From DATKWD01 sp963704815 (GTDB lineage Bacteria > Actinomycetota > Acidimicrobiia > Acidimicrobiales > Salinilacustritrichaceae): 64,000 nucleotides of DNA. Of this stretch, positions 26,558 through 33,492 are shown one piece after another. The stretch's first letter is position 1. Each line of letters opens with the position of its first letter. The position numbers and the translations under genes were made by a program. The stretch is taken from NCBI GenBank assembly GCA_963704815.1, contig CAVPHU010000002.1:123538-187537 (forward strand), in the 5' to 3' direction. The notes below the pieces were generated by a model. The model searched no databases. It had not been told where the DNA came from and saw nothing but the letters and a program-made list of their open reading frames with translations.

Positions 26558-26608
26558 GGTTCCTTGCTGCTGGATGGCCGCCTGATGGTCGTCGGGCAGC
26601 AGGGAATC
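26558..26608. repeat. 51-nt palindromic repeat, copy 4 (between convergent genes)
   Basis: Arms 26558-26579 and 26587-26608 around the centre GCCTGAT, more diverged than the other copies (about four mismatches, some wobble-compatible). It fills almost the whole 62-nt gap between the DUF559-type stop (26551) and the stop of the convergent acyl-CoA synthetase (26614), where it could serve as a bidirectional terminator. Confidence 0.82.
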
Positions 26609-26613
26609 CTGGT

Positions 26614-28299
26614 TCAGCCGGTGTGTTGGGCCCGCAGGTCCTTCTTGAGGATCTTGCCGCTGGCGTTGCGGGGGAGCTGTTGATCGTGGATCTGGACGAT
26701 ACTGGGGATCTTGAAGCCGGCGATGTGCTCGGCGAGGAACTCCTGCAGATCGGCGGGCTCGAGCGACTGGCCGGGCCTGGGATACACCGCGACGGCCACC
26801 TCTTCTCCCAGTCGCGCGTGCGGGACCCCGAACACCGACGCCTCGTACACGGCCGGATGCTGGTAGACGGCCGCCTCGACCTCGGCGCAATAGACGTTCT
26901 CGCCGGCCCGCAAGATCATGTCCTTCACCCGGTCCTCGACGTAGACGAACCCCTCGTCGTCGACCCGACCGAGGTCTCCCGACCGCAACCAGCCGTCGAC
27001 GATCGTCTCGGCCGTCGCCTCGGGCTTGTTCCAGTAGCCCCGGATGAGCGTCGGGCCCTTGAAGCAGATCTCGCCCTGCGTGCCGCGGGGGAGGGGACCC
27101 TCGCCGGTGGTGACGTCGAAGGCCTCGACCTCGAGGATCGGTGTCGTGCGTCCCGTGCTGGTCGGGTGCGACAGGTAGTCGTCGCCGCTGTTCTGCGGGC
27201 CGTAGGCGTTGGTCTCGGTCATGCCGTAGCCGATGGACGGACGGCCTCTGCCGAACCCCGACTCGACACGTTTCACCAGCTCGGGCGGAGCCGGAGCGCC
27301 GCCACCGCCCACCGACACGAGTGACGTCGTGTCGTGCTTGTCGAACTCGGGCGACTCGAGCAGATCCCATGACATGGTGGGAACGCCGACGAAGTTGGTC
27401 ACCCGCTCGCGCTCGACGAGCTCGAGGGCCCGGTCGGGGTCCCACTTGTACATCATCACCAGCTTCGCCCCCGTTGCGAACGTCGAGAGCATGACCGGCA
27501 CGCAACCGGTCACGTGGAACAACGGGACACAGAGGATGAAGCACGGCGCATCGGGCTGGCCACCGGACGGGTCGCCGCCTTCGACCTTGCGGAGTCGTTC
27601 GGCGGTCGCCCGGCAGAAGAAGCCGAACAAGGCCTGCACGACGGCCCGATGGGTCGACACGGCCCCCTTCGGGAAGCCGGTGGTCCCCGAGGTGTAGAGA
27701 ATCGTGGCGTCGTCGTCGGGCTCGACGTCGACCTCGGGCATGGCGGCACCCGGCGTCAGCAGGTCGTCGAGGTGCTGGGCGCGCTCGGGCAGGACTCCTT
27801 CGCAACGGACCGCGATCGCGTCGATCCCGTGCTCGACCAGCGCTTCCGCAGCCCGATCGATCCGCTCACGGTCGGCGATGAGGACCTTCGATCCGCTGTC
27901 GGTGAGCCCGTAGCCGAGCTCCTCTGCGGTCCACCAGGCGTTGGCCGAGACCGAGACCGCCCCGATGCTGGTGATCGCCGCGAACGCCATGACCCACTCG
28001 GGGTAGTTGCGCATGGCGATCGTGACCCGATCGCCCTTGGCGACCCCGTAGTCGTCGACCAGCAGCGCAGCGATCTCGTCGACCCTCGCCATCACCTCGC
28101 CGAACGTCCAGCGCTCGTCTTCGTAGACGAGGTACACCTGGTCCGGGCGGGTTCGGGCCACCGAGAGCAGTTCGCGCAACGTTCCGGGTGCGTTCTTGAA
28201 GAGCGGAACCGTGATCCCGCGGATGTCGACATCGGTGGTCTCGAACCGCTCGCCCGGCGCGGTGACCCGAGCAACGGCGTCGTGGTAGCCGAGGGTCAT
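26614..28299 (-). CDS. Acyl-CoA synthetase (AMP-binding)
   Basis: A 561-residue ANL enzyme. The start is ATG 28299 (MTLGYHDAVARVTAPGERFE), which overlaps the stop of the upstream SDR gene by ATGA; a longer frame would run through the SDR. Motifs: ILYTSGTTGFPKGAVSTHRA, YGMTETNAYGP, WLRSGDLGRVDDEGFVYVEDR and the C-terminal lysine in RNASGKILKKDL. It should activate an acyl or aryl acid; cotranslation with an SDR suggests a catabolic side-chain pathway (inference). The stop lies 5 nt from palindrome copy 4. Confidence 0.94.
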   Translation of the reverse strand: MTLGYHDAVARVTAPGERFETTDVDIRGITVPLFKNAPGTLRELLSVARTRPDQVYLVYEDERWTFGEVMARVDEIAALLVDDYGVAKGDRVTIAMRNYPEWVMAFAAITSIGAVSVSANAWWTAEELGYGLTDSGSKVLIADRERIDRAAEALVEHGIDAIAVRCEGVLPERAQHLDDLLTPGAAMPEVDVEPDDDATILYTSGTTGFPKGAVSTHRAVVQALFGFFCRATAERLRKVEGGDPSGGQPDAPCFILCVPLFHVTGCVPVMLSTFATGAKLVMMYKWDPDRALELVERERVTNFVGVPTMSWDLLESPEFDKHDTTSLVSVGGGGAPAPPELVKRVESGFGRGRPSIGYGMTETNAYGPQNSGDDYLSHPTSTGRTTPILEVEAFDVTTGEGPLPRGTQGEICFKGPTLIRGYWNKPEATAETIVDGWLRSGDLGRVDDEGFVYVEDRVKDMILRAGENVYCAEVEAAVYQHPAVYEASVFGVPHARLGEEVAVAVYPRPGQSLEPADLQEFLAEHIAGFKIPSIVQIHDQQLPRNASGKILKKDLRAQHTG

Positions 28300-29072
28300 C
28301 TGGTCGTCGCGATCCCACCGTCGACGGTGAGGATCGTGCCGGTGACGTAGGCGCCTGCCCGGCTGGCGAGGAACTGCGCCGCCCCGGCCATGTCGTCGGG
28401 CCGGCCGATGCGCCCGAGCGGCGTCGACTTGGCGATGGCGTCGCCCGCGGCTTCGAGGGTGGCGGCCATCATCTTGGACTCGAACGGGCCCGGAGCGATG
28501 GCGTTCACCGTGATGTGCTGCGGCCCGAACTCGCGGGCCAAGACCCGGGTCATGTGGTGCACGGCTGCTTTCGACGCAGAGTACGAGTAGGTGTTGAGCA
28601 GCGGGACCTGGATGCCGTCGATCGAGCCGATGTTGATGACCCGCGCCGGGTCGTCGGCCGAGGCGGCGGCGTCGAGGAGCGGCTTGACGGCCCGGGTCAG
28701 GAAGAACGGACCCTTGAGGTTGAGGTCGAGCACCTTGTCCCAGCCCGACGCGGGGAACGACTCGAACGGCTCGCCCCAGTTGGCGCCGGCGTTGTTGACG
28801 AGGATGTCCAGGTGATCGGTCATGTCGGCCACGGCTGCGCCCAGCGCCACGCACGCCTCCTCGCTCGACAGATCGGCCGGAATCGACCGGCACGACCCGG
28901 TGTCCATGGCGTCGAGTTCGGCGGCGACGGCATCGCAGACGTCGGCCTTGCGTGAGCTGATGATCACGTCGGCGCCGGCTTCGACGAAGCCACGGGCGAT
29001 CATCAGCCCGATGCCTCGGCTCCCGCCGGTGACGAGCGCGGTCTTCCCCGCGATGTCGAACAGGTCTGGCAT
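28296..29072 (-). CDS. Short-chain dehydrogenase/reductase
   Basis: A 258-residue classical SDR: cofactor loop TGGSRGIGLMIA, NNAGANWG, catalytic serine in INIGSIDG, Tyr/Lys in YSYSASKAAVHHM, and the C-terminal VDGGIATTR. It most resembles beta-ketoacyl- or gluconate-dehydrogenase-like SDRs. It is the first gene of a two-gene operon with an acyl-CoA synthetase (ATGA overlap). A -10 box and a 17-bp palindrome lie just upstream (29095-29124), pointing to local repressor control. Confidence 0.93.
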   Translation of the reverse strand: MPDLFDIAGKTALVTGGSRGIGLMIARGFVEAGADVIISSRKADVCDAVAAELDAMDTGSCRSIPADLSSEEACVALGAAVADMTDHLDILVNNAGANWGEPFESFPASGWDKVLDLNLKGPFFLTRAVKPLLDAAASADDPARVINIGSIDGIQVPLLNTYSYSASKAAVHHMTRVLAREFGPQHITVNAIAPGPFESKMMAATLEAAGDAIAKSTPLGRIGRPDDMAGAAQFLASRAGAYVTGTILTVDGGIATTR

Positions 29073-29094
29073 GGATTCCCCCGGGTCGGATCTG

Positions 29095-29111
29095 GTTCGA
29101 GGTGCTCGAAC
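29095..29111. promoter_or_regulatory. Palindromic operator of the SDR/acyl-CoA synthetase operon
   Basis: GTTCGAG-GTG-CTCGAAC, a perfect 7-bp inverted repeat with a 3-nt centre. On the coding (minus) strand, GATACT at 29124-29119 is a good -10 box, so the palindrome covers the predicted transcription start. The form fits a TetR-like repressor; no such regulator gene is adjacent. Confidence 0.5.
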
Positions 29112-29156
29112 GAGTGCCAGTATCGCCCAGCGGTCGGGGTCCGGCCCAACGAGCGC

Positions 29157-29930
29157 TCAGGCGCTGATGCCCTGGTCCTCAGCCCAGCGATCGAGGGCGG
29201 CCAACGCCTCGTCGTGGCTCAGCGCCCCCTGCTCGCGCCGGAGCTCGAGAAGGTGCTTGCGAGCCTTGCCGACGAGCGGGCCGGGATCGAGGCCCAGGTG
29301 GTCCATGATCTCCTGGCCGTCGAGGTCGGGGCGCTCGGCCGCCTTGGCATCGTCGCGGGCGAGGGTGTTGATGCGGTCCTCGAGTTCGTCGATCCGGCGG
29401 TGCAGCGCCGCGACCTTCTTGGGGTTGCGGGTGGTGCAGTCGCACCGGACGAGGTGGTTCAGTTCGCCGAGCAGATGACCGGCGTCGCGTGCGTAGCGGC
29501 GAACGGCGGCGTCGGTCCACGAGGCGTCGTAGCCGTGGAATCGTCCCGAGATCTCGACCAACCGGCTGACGTCGTCGACCACGTCGTCGGGGTAGCCCAG
29601 CTCGGTGAGCCGATTGTGGGTGATCCGTGCGCCGACCGCTTCGTGGAACCGGAACGTGACGTTGTTGTTCTCGAAGCGGCGGGTGTCGGGCTTGGCGATG
29701 TCGTGGAAGAACGCGCCCAACCGCACCACCAGCCTGGGTTCGGTCTTGGCCGTCACCGCGATCGTGTGGGCCAGGACGTCCTTGTGCTTGTGCACCGGGT
29801 CCTGCTCCATCTCGAGGCGGGGGAACTCGGGGACGAGCGCGCCCAGCTCGCCCGAGTGATGGGCCTCCCACAAGCCCTCGGTCGGGTCGTCGGCGAGCAC
29901 CAGTTCGGAGAGGCGTTCGTGACCGGGCAT
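29157..29930 (-). CDS. Stand-alone HD-domain protein equal to the C-terminal part of actinobacterial CCA tRNA nucleotidyltransferase
   Basis: A 257-residue protein. It matches the HD and tRNA-binding portion of PcnA-like CCA-adding enzymes: DPVHKHKDVLAHTIAV, the metal site GAFFHDIAKPDTRRF, TDAAVRRYARDAG, RCDCTTRNPKK and RPDLDGQEIMDHLGL. The nucleotidyltransferase head is absent, and there is no room for it because the divergent LLM gene starts at 29986. It may be a separate phosphohydrolase, one half of a split enzyme, or a domain remnant. ATG 29930 is preferred; an upstream extension would overlap the divergent gene. Confidence 0.85.
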   Translation of the reverse strand: MPGHERLSELVLADDPTEGLWEAHHSGELGALVPEFPRLEMEQDPVHKHKDVLAHTIAVTAKTEPRLVVRLGAFFHDIAKPDTRRFENNNVTFRFHEAVGARITHNRLTELGYPDDVVDDVSRLVEISGRFHGYDASWTDAAVRRYARDAGHLLGELNHLVRCDCTTRNPKKVAALHRRIDELEDRINTLARDDAKAAERPDLDGQEIMDHLGLDPGPLVGKARKHLLELRREQGALSHDEALAALDRWAEDQGISA

Positions 29931-29985
29931 CGACGAGAGTTGTAGCTGATCGCGTCCGCGGTTCCGAAGTGGGATGCTGGCCGGC

Positions 29986-31017
29986 ATGAAGCTCGACCTG
30001 ATGACCGGTGGACGGAAGCTGCGAGACGTCGCCGACCTGGCCCGGTCGGCCGAAGCGGCAGGAATCTCGGGGATGATCCTCACCGAAGGGGGCCGGACCG
30101 CCTACCTCAGCGCCGGCGCCGCAGCCCTGGCGACCGAGAACTTCGACATCGGCACCGGCATCGCGGTGGCGTTCCCACGCTCGCCGATGGTGACGGCATC
30201 GGTCGCCTGGGAGCTCGCCGATGCAACGGGTGGCCGCTTCCACCTCGGACTCGGCACCCAGGTGCGCGCCCACATCGAGCGCCGCTACGGCGTCGAGTTC
30301 GACCCCCCAGGTCCGCGCCTTCGCGAGTACGTGCTGGCGCTCCGGGCCATCTTCCGAGGCTTCCAGGGCACCGAGAAGCTCGACTTCCACGGCGACTATC
30401 ACGACCTGTCCCTGCTTCCGCCGATGTGGTCGCCGGGCCCGATCGACCATCCCGACGTGCCGATCCTCGTGGCGGCGGTCGGGCCGTGGATGACACAGAT
30501 GGCGGGCGAGGTGGCCGATGGCATCCACGTCCACCCGTTCCATTCGCCGACCTACCTCCGTGAGCGTCTGTTGCCGTCGGTCGCCCAAGGGGCCGCGAAC
30601 GCCGACCGCGACCCGTCCGACATCGACCTCGTCGTCCCGGCCTTCACCATCGTGGGCGACACCGAGGAGGAGCGGGAGCCGCTCCGCGAGCAGGCCCGCA
30701 CCCAGATCGCGTTCTACGGGTCCACCCGCAACTATGCGTTCATGTTCGACATGCTCGGCTTCGAGGGCACGTCGGCCCGCCTGAACGAGAAGATGAAGGC
30801 CGGCGACATCGGGGGCATGGCCGACCTGATCACCGACGAGATGCTCGAGCACTACGCCATCACCTCGATCTGGGACGACCTGCCGAGCGCGCTGATCGAC
30901 CGCTACGGCGGGCTGGCCAGCCGGGTGGTCATGTACTTCATCGACGGCATGGCGGCGAAGGACCCACAGATGCTCGACCGCTTCGGTGAGGTCGCCAAGG
31001 CCATCGCCGACGCCTGA
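29986..31017 (+). CDS. LLM-class F420-dependent oxidoreductase (luciferase-like)
   Basis: A 343-residue TIM-barrel flavin/deazaflavin oxidoreductase. It starts at ATG 29986 (MKLDLMTGGRKLRDVADLAR) and shows the family features TGIAVAFPRSPMVTASVAWELA, GRFHLGLGTQVRAHIERRYG, VPILVAAVGPWMTQMAGEVA and DGIHVHPFHSP. Coenzyme F420 use is inferred from the subfamily; the substrate is unknown. It is divergent from the HD-domain gene with only 55 nt between starts and convergent with the ATPase gene. Confidence 0.92.
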   Translation: MKLDLMTGGRKLRDVADLARSAEAAGISGMILTEGGRTAYLSAGAAALATENFDIGTGIAVAFPRSPMVTASVAWELADATGGRFHLGLGTQVRAHIERRYGVEFDPPGPRLREYVLALRAIFRGFQGTEKLDFHGDYHDLSLLPPMWSPGPIDHPDVPILVAAVGPWMTQMAGEVADGIHVHPFHSPTYLRERLLPSVAQGAANADRDPSDIDLVVPAFTIVGDTEEEREPLREQARTQIAFYGSTRNYAFMFDMLGFEGTSARLNEKMKAGDIGGMADLITDEMLEHYAITSIWDDLPSALIDRYGGLASRVVMYFIDGMAAKDPQMLDRFGEVAKAIADA

Positions 31018-31044
31018 CCCAGATCGCGTCGCACAGACCTGGCG

Positions 31045-33423
31045 TCAGGTCGGAATCCAGACGAGGCCGAGTTCGCCGATGGTGATGTCGTTCTTCTCGA
31101 GGCTGACCGCGAGGGGCTCGACGGCCTCGGCCTTGGTCGACCACTCGTCGTCGAGTTCGAGCAGTTGTTCTTCGAGCTCGGCTTCGAGCTCTTCGAGCTC
31201 GTCGACCTTCGCGCCGGCCTTGACCTTCGCCGTCTCGAGGCGGGCCTCGGCCGCGTCGGTGGTCGAGCGCCGCGACGATGCCCCCTTCAACTTGCCGACG
31301 ATCGAACTGGCCGACTTCTTGCCGCCCAGGATGCTGCCGAGCAGATCGCCCGCCCCTGACAGGAGCTCGTGGCGCTTCTTGTTGTCCTTCGCATCGGACA
31401 ACTCCTCGACACGGGCCTGCGCAGCCTCGATCTGGTCACGAAGCCGTTCGGCCTTGCTCGTCAGCTTGTTCCGGATCTTGTCGGCGTCGACGTCGATGGC
31501 GTCGTCGGCCGCGACCTTGCACCGGGCGACGAACTCCTCCTCGGTCTCGTCGGGCCGGCTGGCGAGCTTCAGCTCGGTGTTCTGGAACAGCTCGAGGGTC
31601 TCGCCCGTGTAGAGGTGGTTCTTGAGCGCCTTCTCGGCCGCCGTCCACCACCCCTTGGTGTGGATCTTGGCCTCGGGTAGGACGAAGACCCGCCCGGCCG
31701 GTGACTCAGCCGCCAGGTCGCGGTCGTCGTAGTCGACTTCGACGAGCGTGCTGGGGTCGAACGTCTCGCCGGACAGCGGGATGATCGCCTCCCACTCCTC
31801 GGTGTGCCGGAGATCGCCCTTGGTCTCGTCGAACAGGAGTTGGAGTCGGGCGATCACCGCCGGTTCGAGACGGGTCCCGTCGGGGCTCCCGCCCGCCTCG
31901 CCCAGCCACGGCGCGGAAGGGACGACGAAACGCGTCGAACGGCCTTCGGCAACGGCGGGCATGACGGTGGTCTCGTCGTCACCGACGTCGGCTTCGGCGG
32001 GCGGAGCCGGAGCGGCGGGCGCAGCCGCGTCGAGCGATTCGGTCGGCTCGGCTGCAGGGGCGGGCAGGCCGCCCGCCGGCTCGACACCGGGTAGCGAACC
32101 GAGCTGCTCCTTGGTGAGCGGGCCGGCGAGATACGACATCGCCCAGCGAGTGGTGAAGACCGAGGGGGTGCTCGCTCCGGTCTGGTGCAGGACGAACTCC
32201 CGCTTGTCGAGTCCGCTGATCGTGGCGTCGATCTGGGCCACGTCGACCTCGCCGCCGGCCGACGTCATGCCTTCCAGCAACCGGCCCTTGTCGCGTTCGG
32301 TCTGGAGCCGACCGATCATCCAGGTGCCGGCGTTGCTGATGGCCTTGTAGTCGAGGTCGACCGGGTTCTGGGTCGCCAGCACCATGCCCACGCCGTAGGC
32401 CCGCGCCTGCTTGAGAATGGTGAGGATCGGCTTCTTCGCCGGCGGCGCGGCGCTGGGCGGCACGTAGCCGTACACCTCGTCCATGTACACCAGCGCCCGG
32501 AGCTGCGGCGATCCGGGTTGCGATCGCATCCAGGTGACCAGCTTCGACAGGACGAGCGTGACGACGAACTGTCGCTCCTGCTCGGACAGGTGGGCGAGGT
32601 AGACGATGGCGGCTGCGGGCTTGTCGGCGCTACCGAGCAGGGCACCGATGTCGAGCGGCAAGCCCTCGGCCCAGGCGGCGAACGAGGGAGAGGCCAGCAG
32701 CCCGTTGATCTGCATGGCGAGCTTGGTTCGGTCGGGCTTCGGGAAGAAGGTCTCGAGCTCGATCACGCCGAGCTTGCGGATGGGAGGATCCTGGACCTGT
32801 TGGACGAGGGTGCCGAGGTCGAGATCGTGGCCTTCGGACCACGCCCGCTCGACGAGGTTGACGAGCAGGATGTGTTCGCGACTCGACAGGGGGTCGGCAT
32901 CGATGCCCATGAGCTGGAGCAGGCCGGACACGAGGCCGTCGGCTTCGTCGCTCCGCGACTCCTCGTCGCCCCCGACGGGGGCATTCATCGAACCGATGAT
33001 GTTGAGGGGGGTCGCGGCAGTCGAGCCGGGGGTGTAGACGTTGAGGTCGGTCTTGGCATGGAGCTCGGCGATGCGCTCGCCGGTGATGCCCCAACCCTCG
33101 AGGCCGCCCTTCCACATCTCGGCCGTTGCCGCGGCGTCGGTGCCGGGCGGGACCCAGGGCGCGAACTCGGCGGCGCTGAGACCGGGAAAGCCCAACAGCA
33201 GGTTGGTCATGTCGCCCTTGGGGTCGAGCACGAGCGTCGGGATCCCCTCGAGCAACGACTCTTCGAGGAGGTCGATGGCCAGGCCCGTCTTGCCCGATCC
33301 GGTCATTCCGACGATGACCCCGTGGGTCGTCAGCTTGTCGGGGTCGAGCAGGAGCTCGTCACCGGTGCGTTCGTGACTGGCGGCATCGACGACGCCGCCG
33401 AGAAGGAGGTCTCGGTCACCCAT
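31045..33423 (-). CDS. HerA/VirB4-like P-loop ATPase (DUF853-type)
   Basis: A 792-residue protein. Walker A is VGMTGSGKTGLAIDLLEE, Walker B is LVYMDEVYGYVPP, and a third motif is GMVLATQNPVDLDYKA, all typical of the HerA-FtsK superfamily of ring ATPases. The middle holds a Pro/Ala-rich linker (about 440-490). The last 200 residues are a charged coiled-coil region rich in Glu/Lys/Ala. It may move DNA or a polypeptide, but the substrate is unknown. It lies 69 nt behind the Hsp70-fusion gene on the same strand, so the two may form an operon. Confidence 0.88.
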   Translation of the reverse strand: MGDRDLLLGGVVDAASHERTGDELLLDPDKLTTHGVIVGMTGSGKTGLAIDLLEESLLEGIPTLVLDPKGDMTNLLLGFPGLSAAEFAPWVPPGTDAAATAEMWKGGLEGWGITGERIAELHAKTDLNVYTPGSTAATPLNIIGSMNAPVGGDEESRSDEADGLVSGLLQLMGIDADPLSSREHILLVNLVERAWSEGHDLDLGTLVQQVQDPPIRKLGVIELETFFPKPDRTKLAMQINGLLASPSFAAWAEGLPLDIGALLGSADKPAAAIVYLAHLSEQERQFVVTLVLSKLVTWMRSQPGSPQLRALVYMDEVYGYVPPSAAPPAKKPILTILKQARAYGVGMVLATQNPVDLDYKAISNAGTWMIGRLQTERDKGRLLEGMTSAGGEVDVAQIDATISGLDKREFVLHQTGASTPSVFTTRWAMSYLAGPLTKEQLGSLPGVEPAGGLPAPAAEPTESLDAAAPAAPAPPAEADVGDDETTVMPAVAEGRSTRFVVPSAPWLGEAGGSPDGTRLEPAVIARLQLLFDETKGDLRHTEEWEAIIPLSGETFDPSTLVEVDYDDRDLAAESPAGRVFVLPEAKIHTKGWWTAAEKALKNHLYTGETLELFQNTELKLASRPDETEEEFVARCKVAADDAIDVDADKIRNKLTSKAERLRDQIEAAQARVEELSDAKDNKKRHELLSGAGDLLGSILGGKKSASSIVGKLKGASSRRSTTDAAEARLETAKVKAGAKVDELEELEAELEEQLLELDDEWSTKAEAVEPLAVSLEKNDITIGELGLVWIPT

Positions 33424-33492
33424 GCCCGTCGAAAGTAGTGGGGCGCACCTCAGGCTTCGGTGGTCGAGACGCTGCGATGCCGGCCTGGTCGG

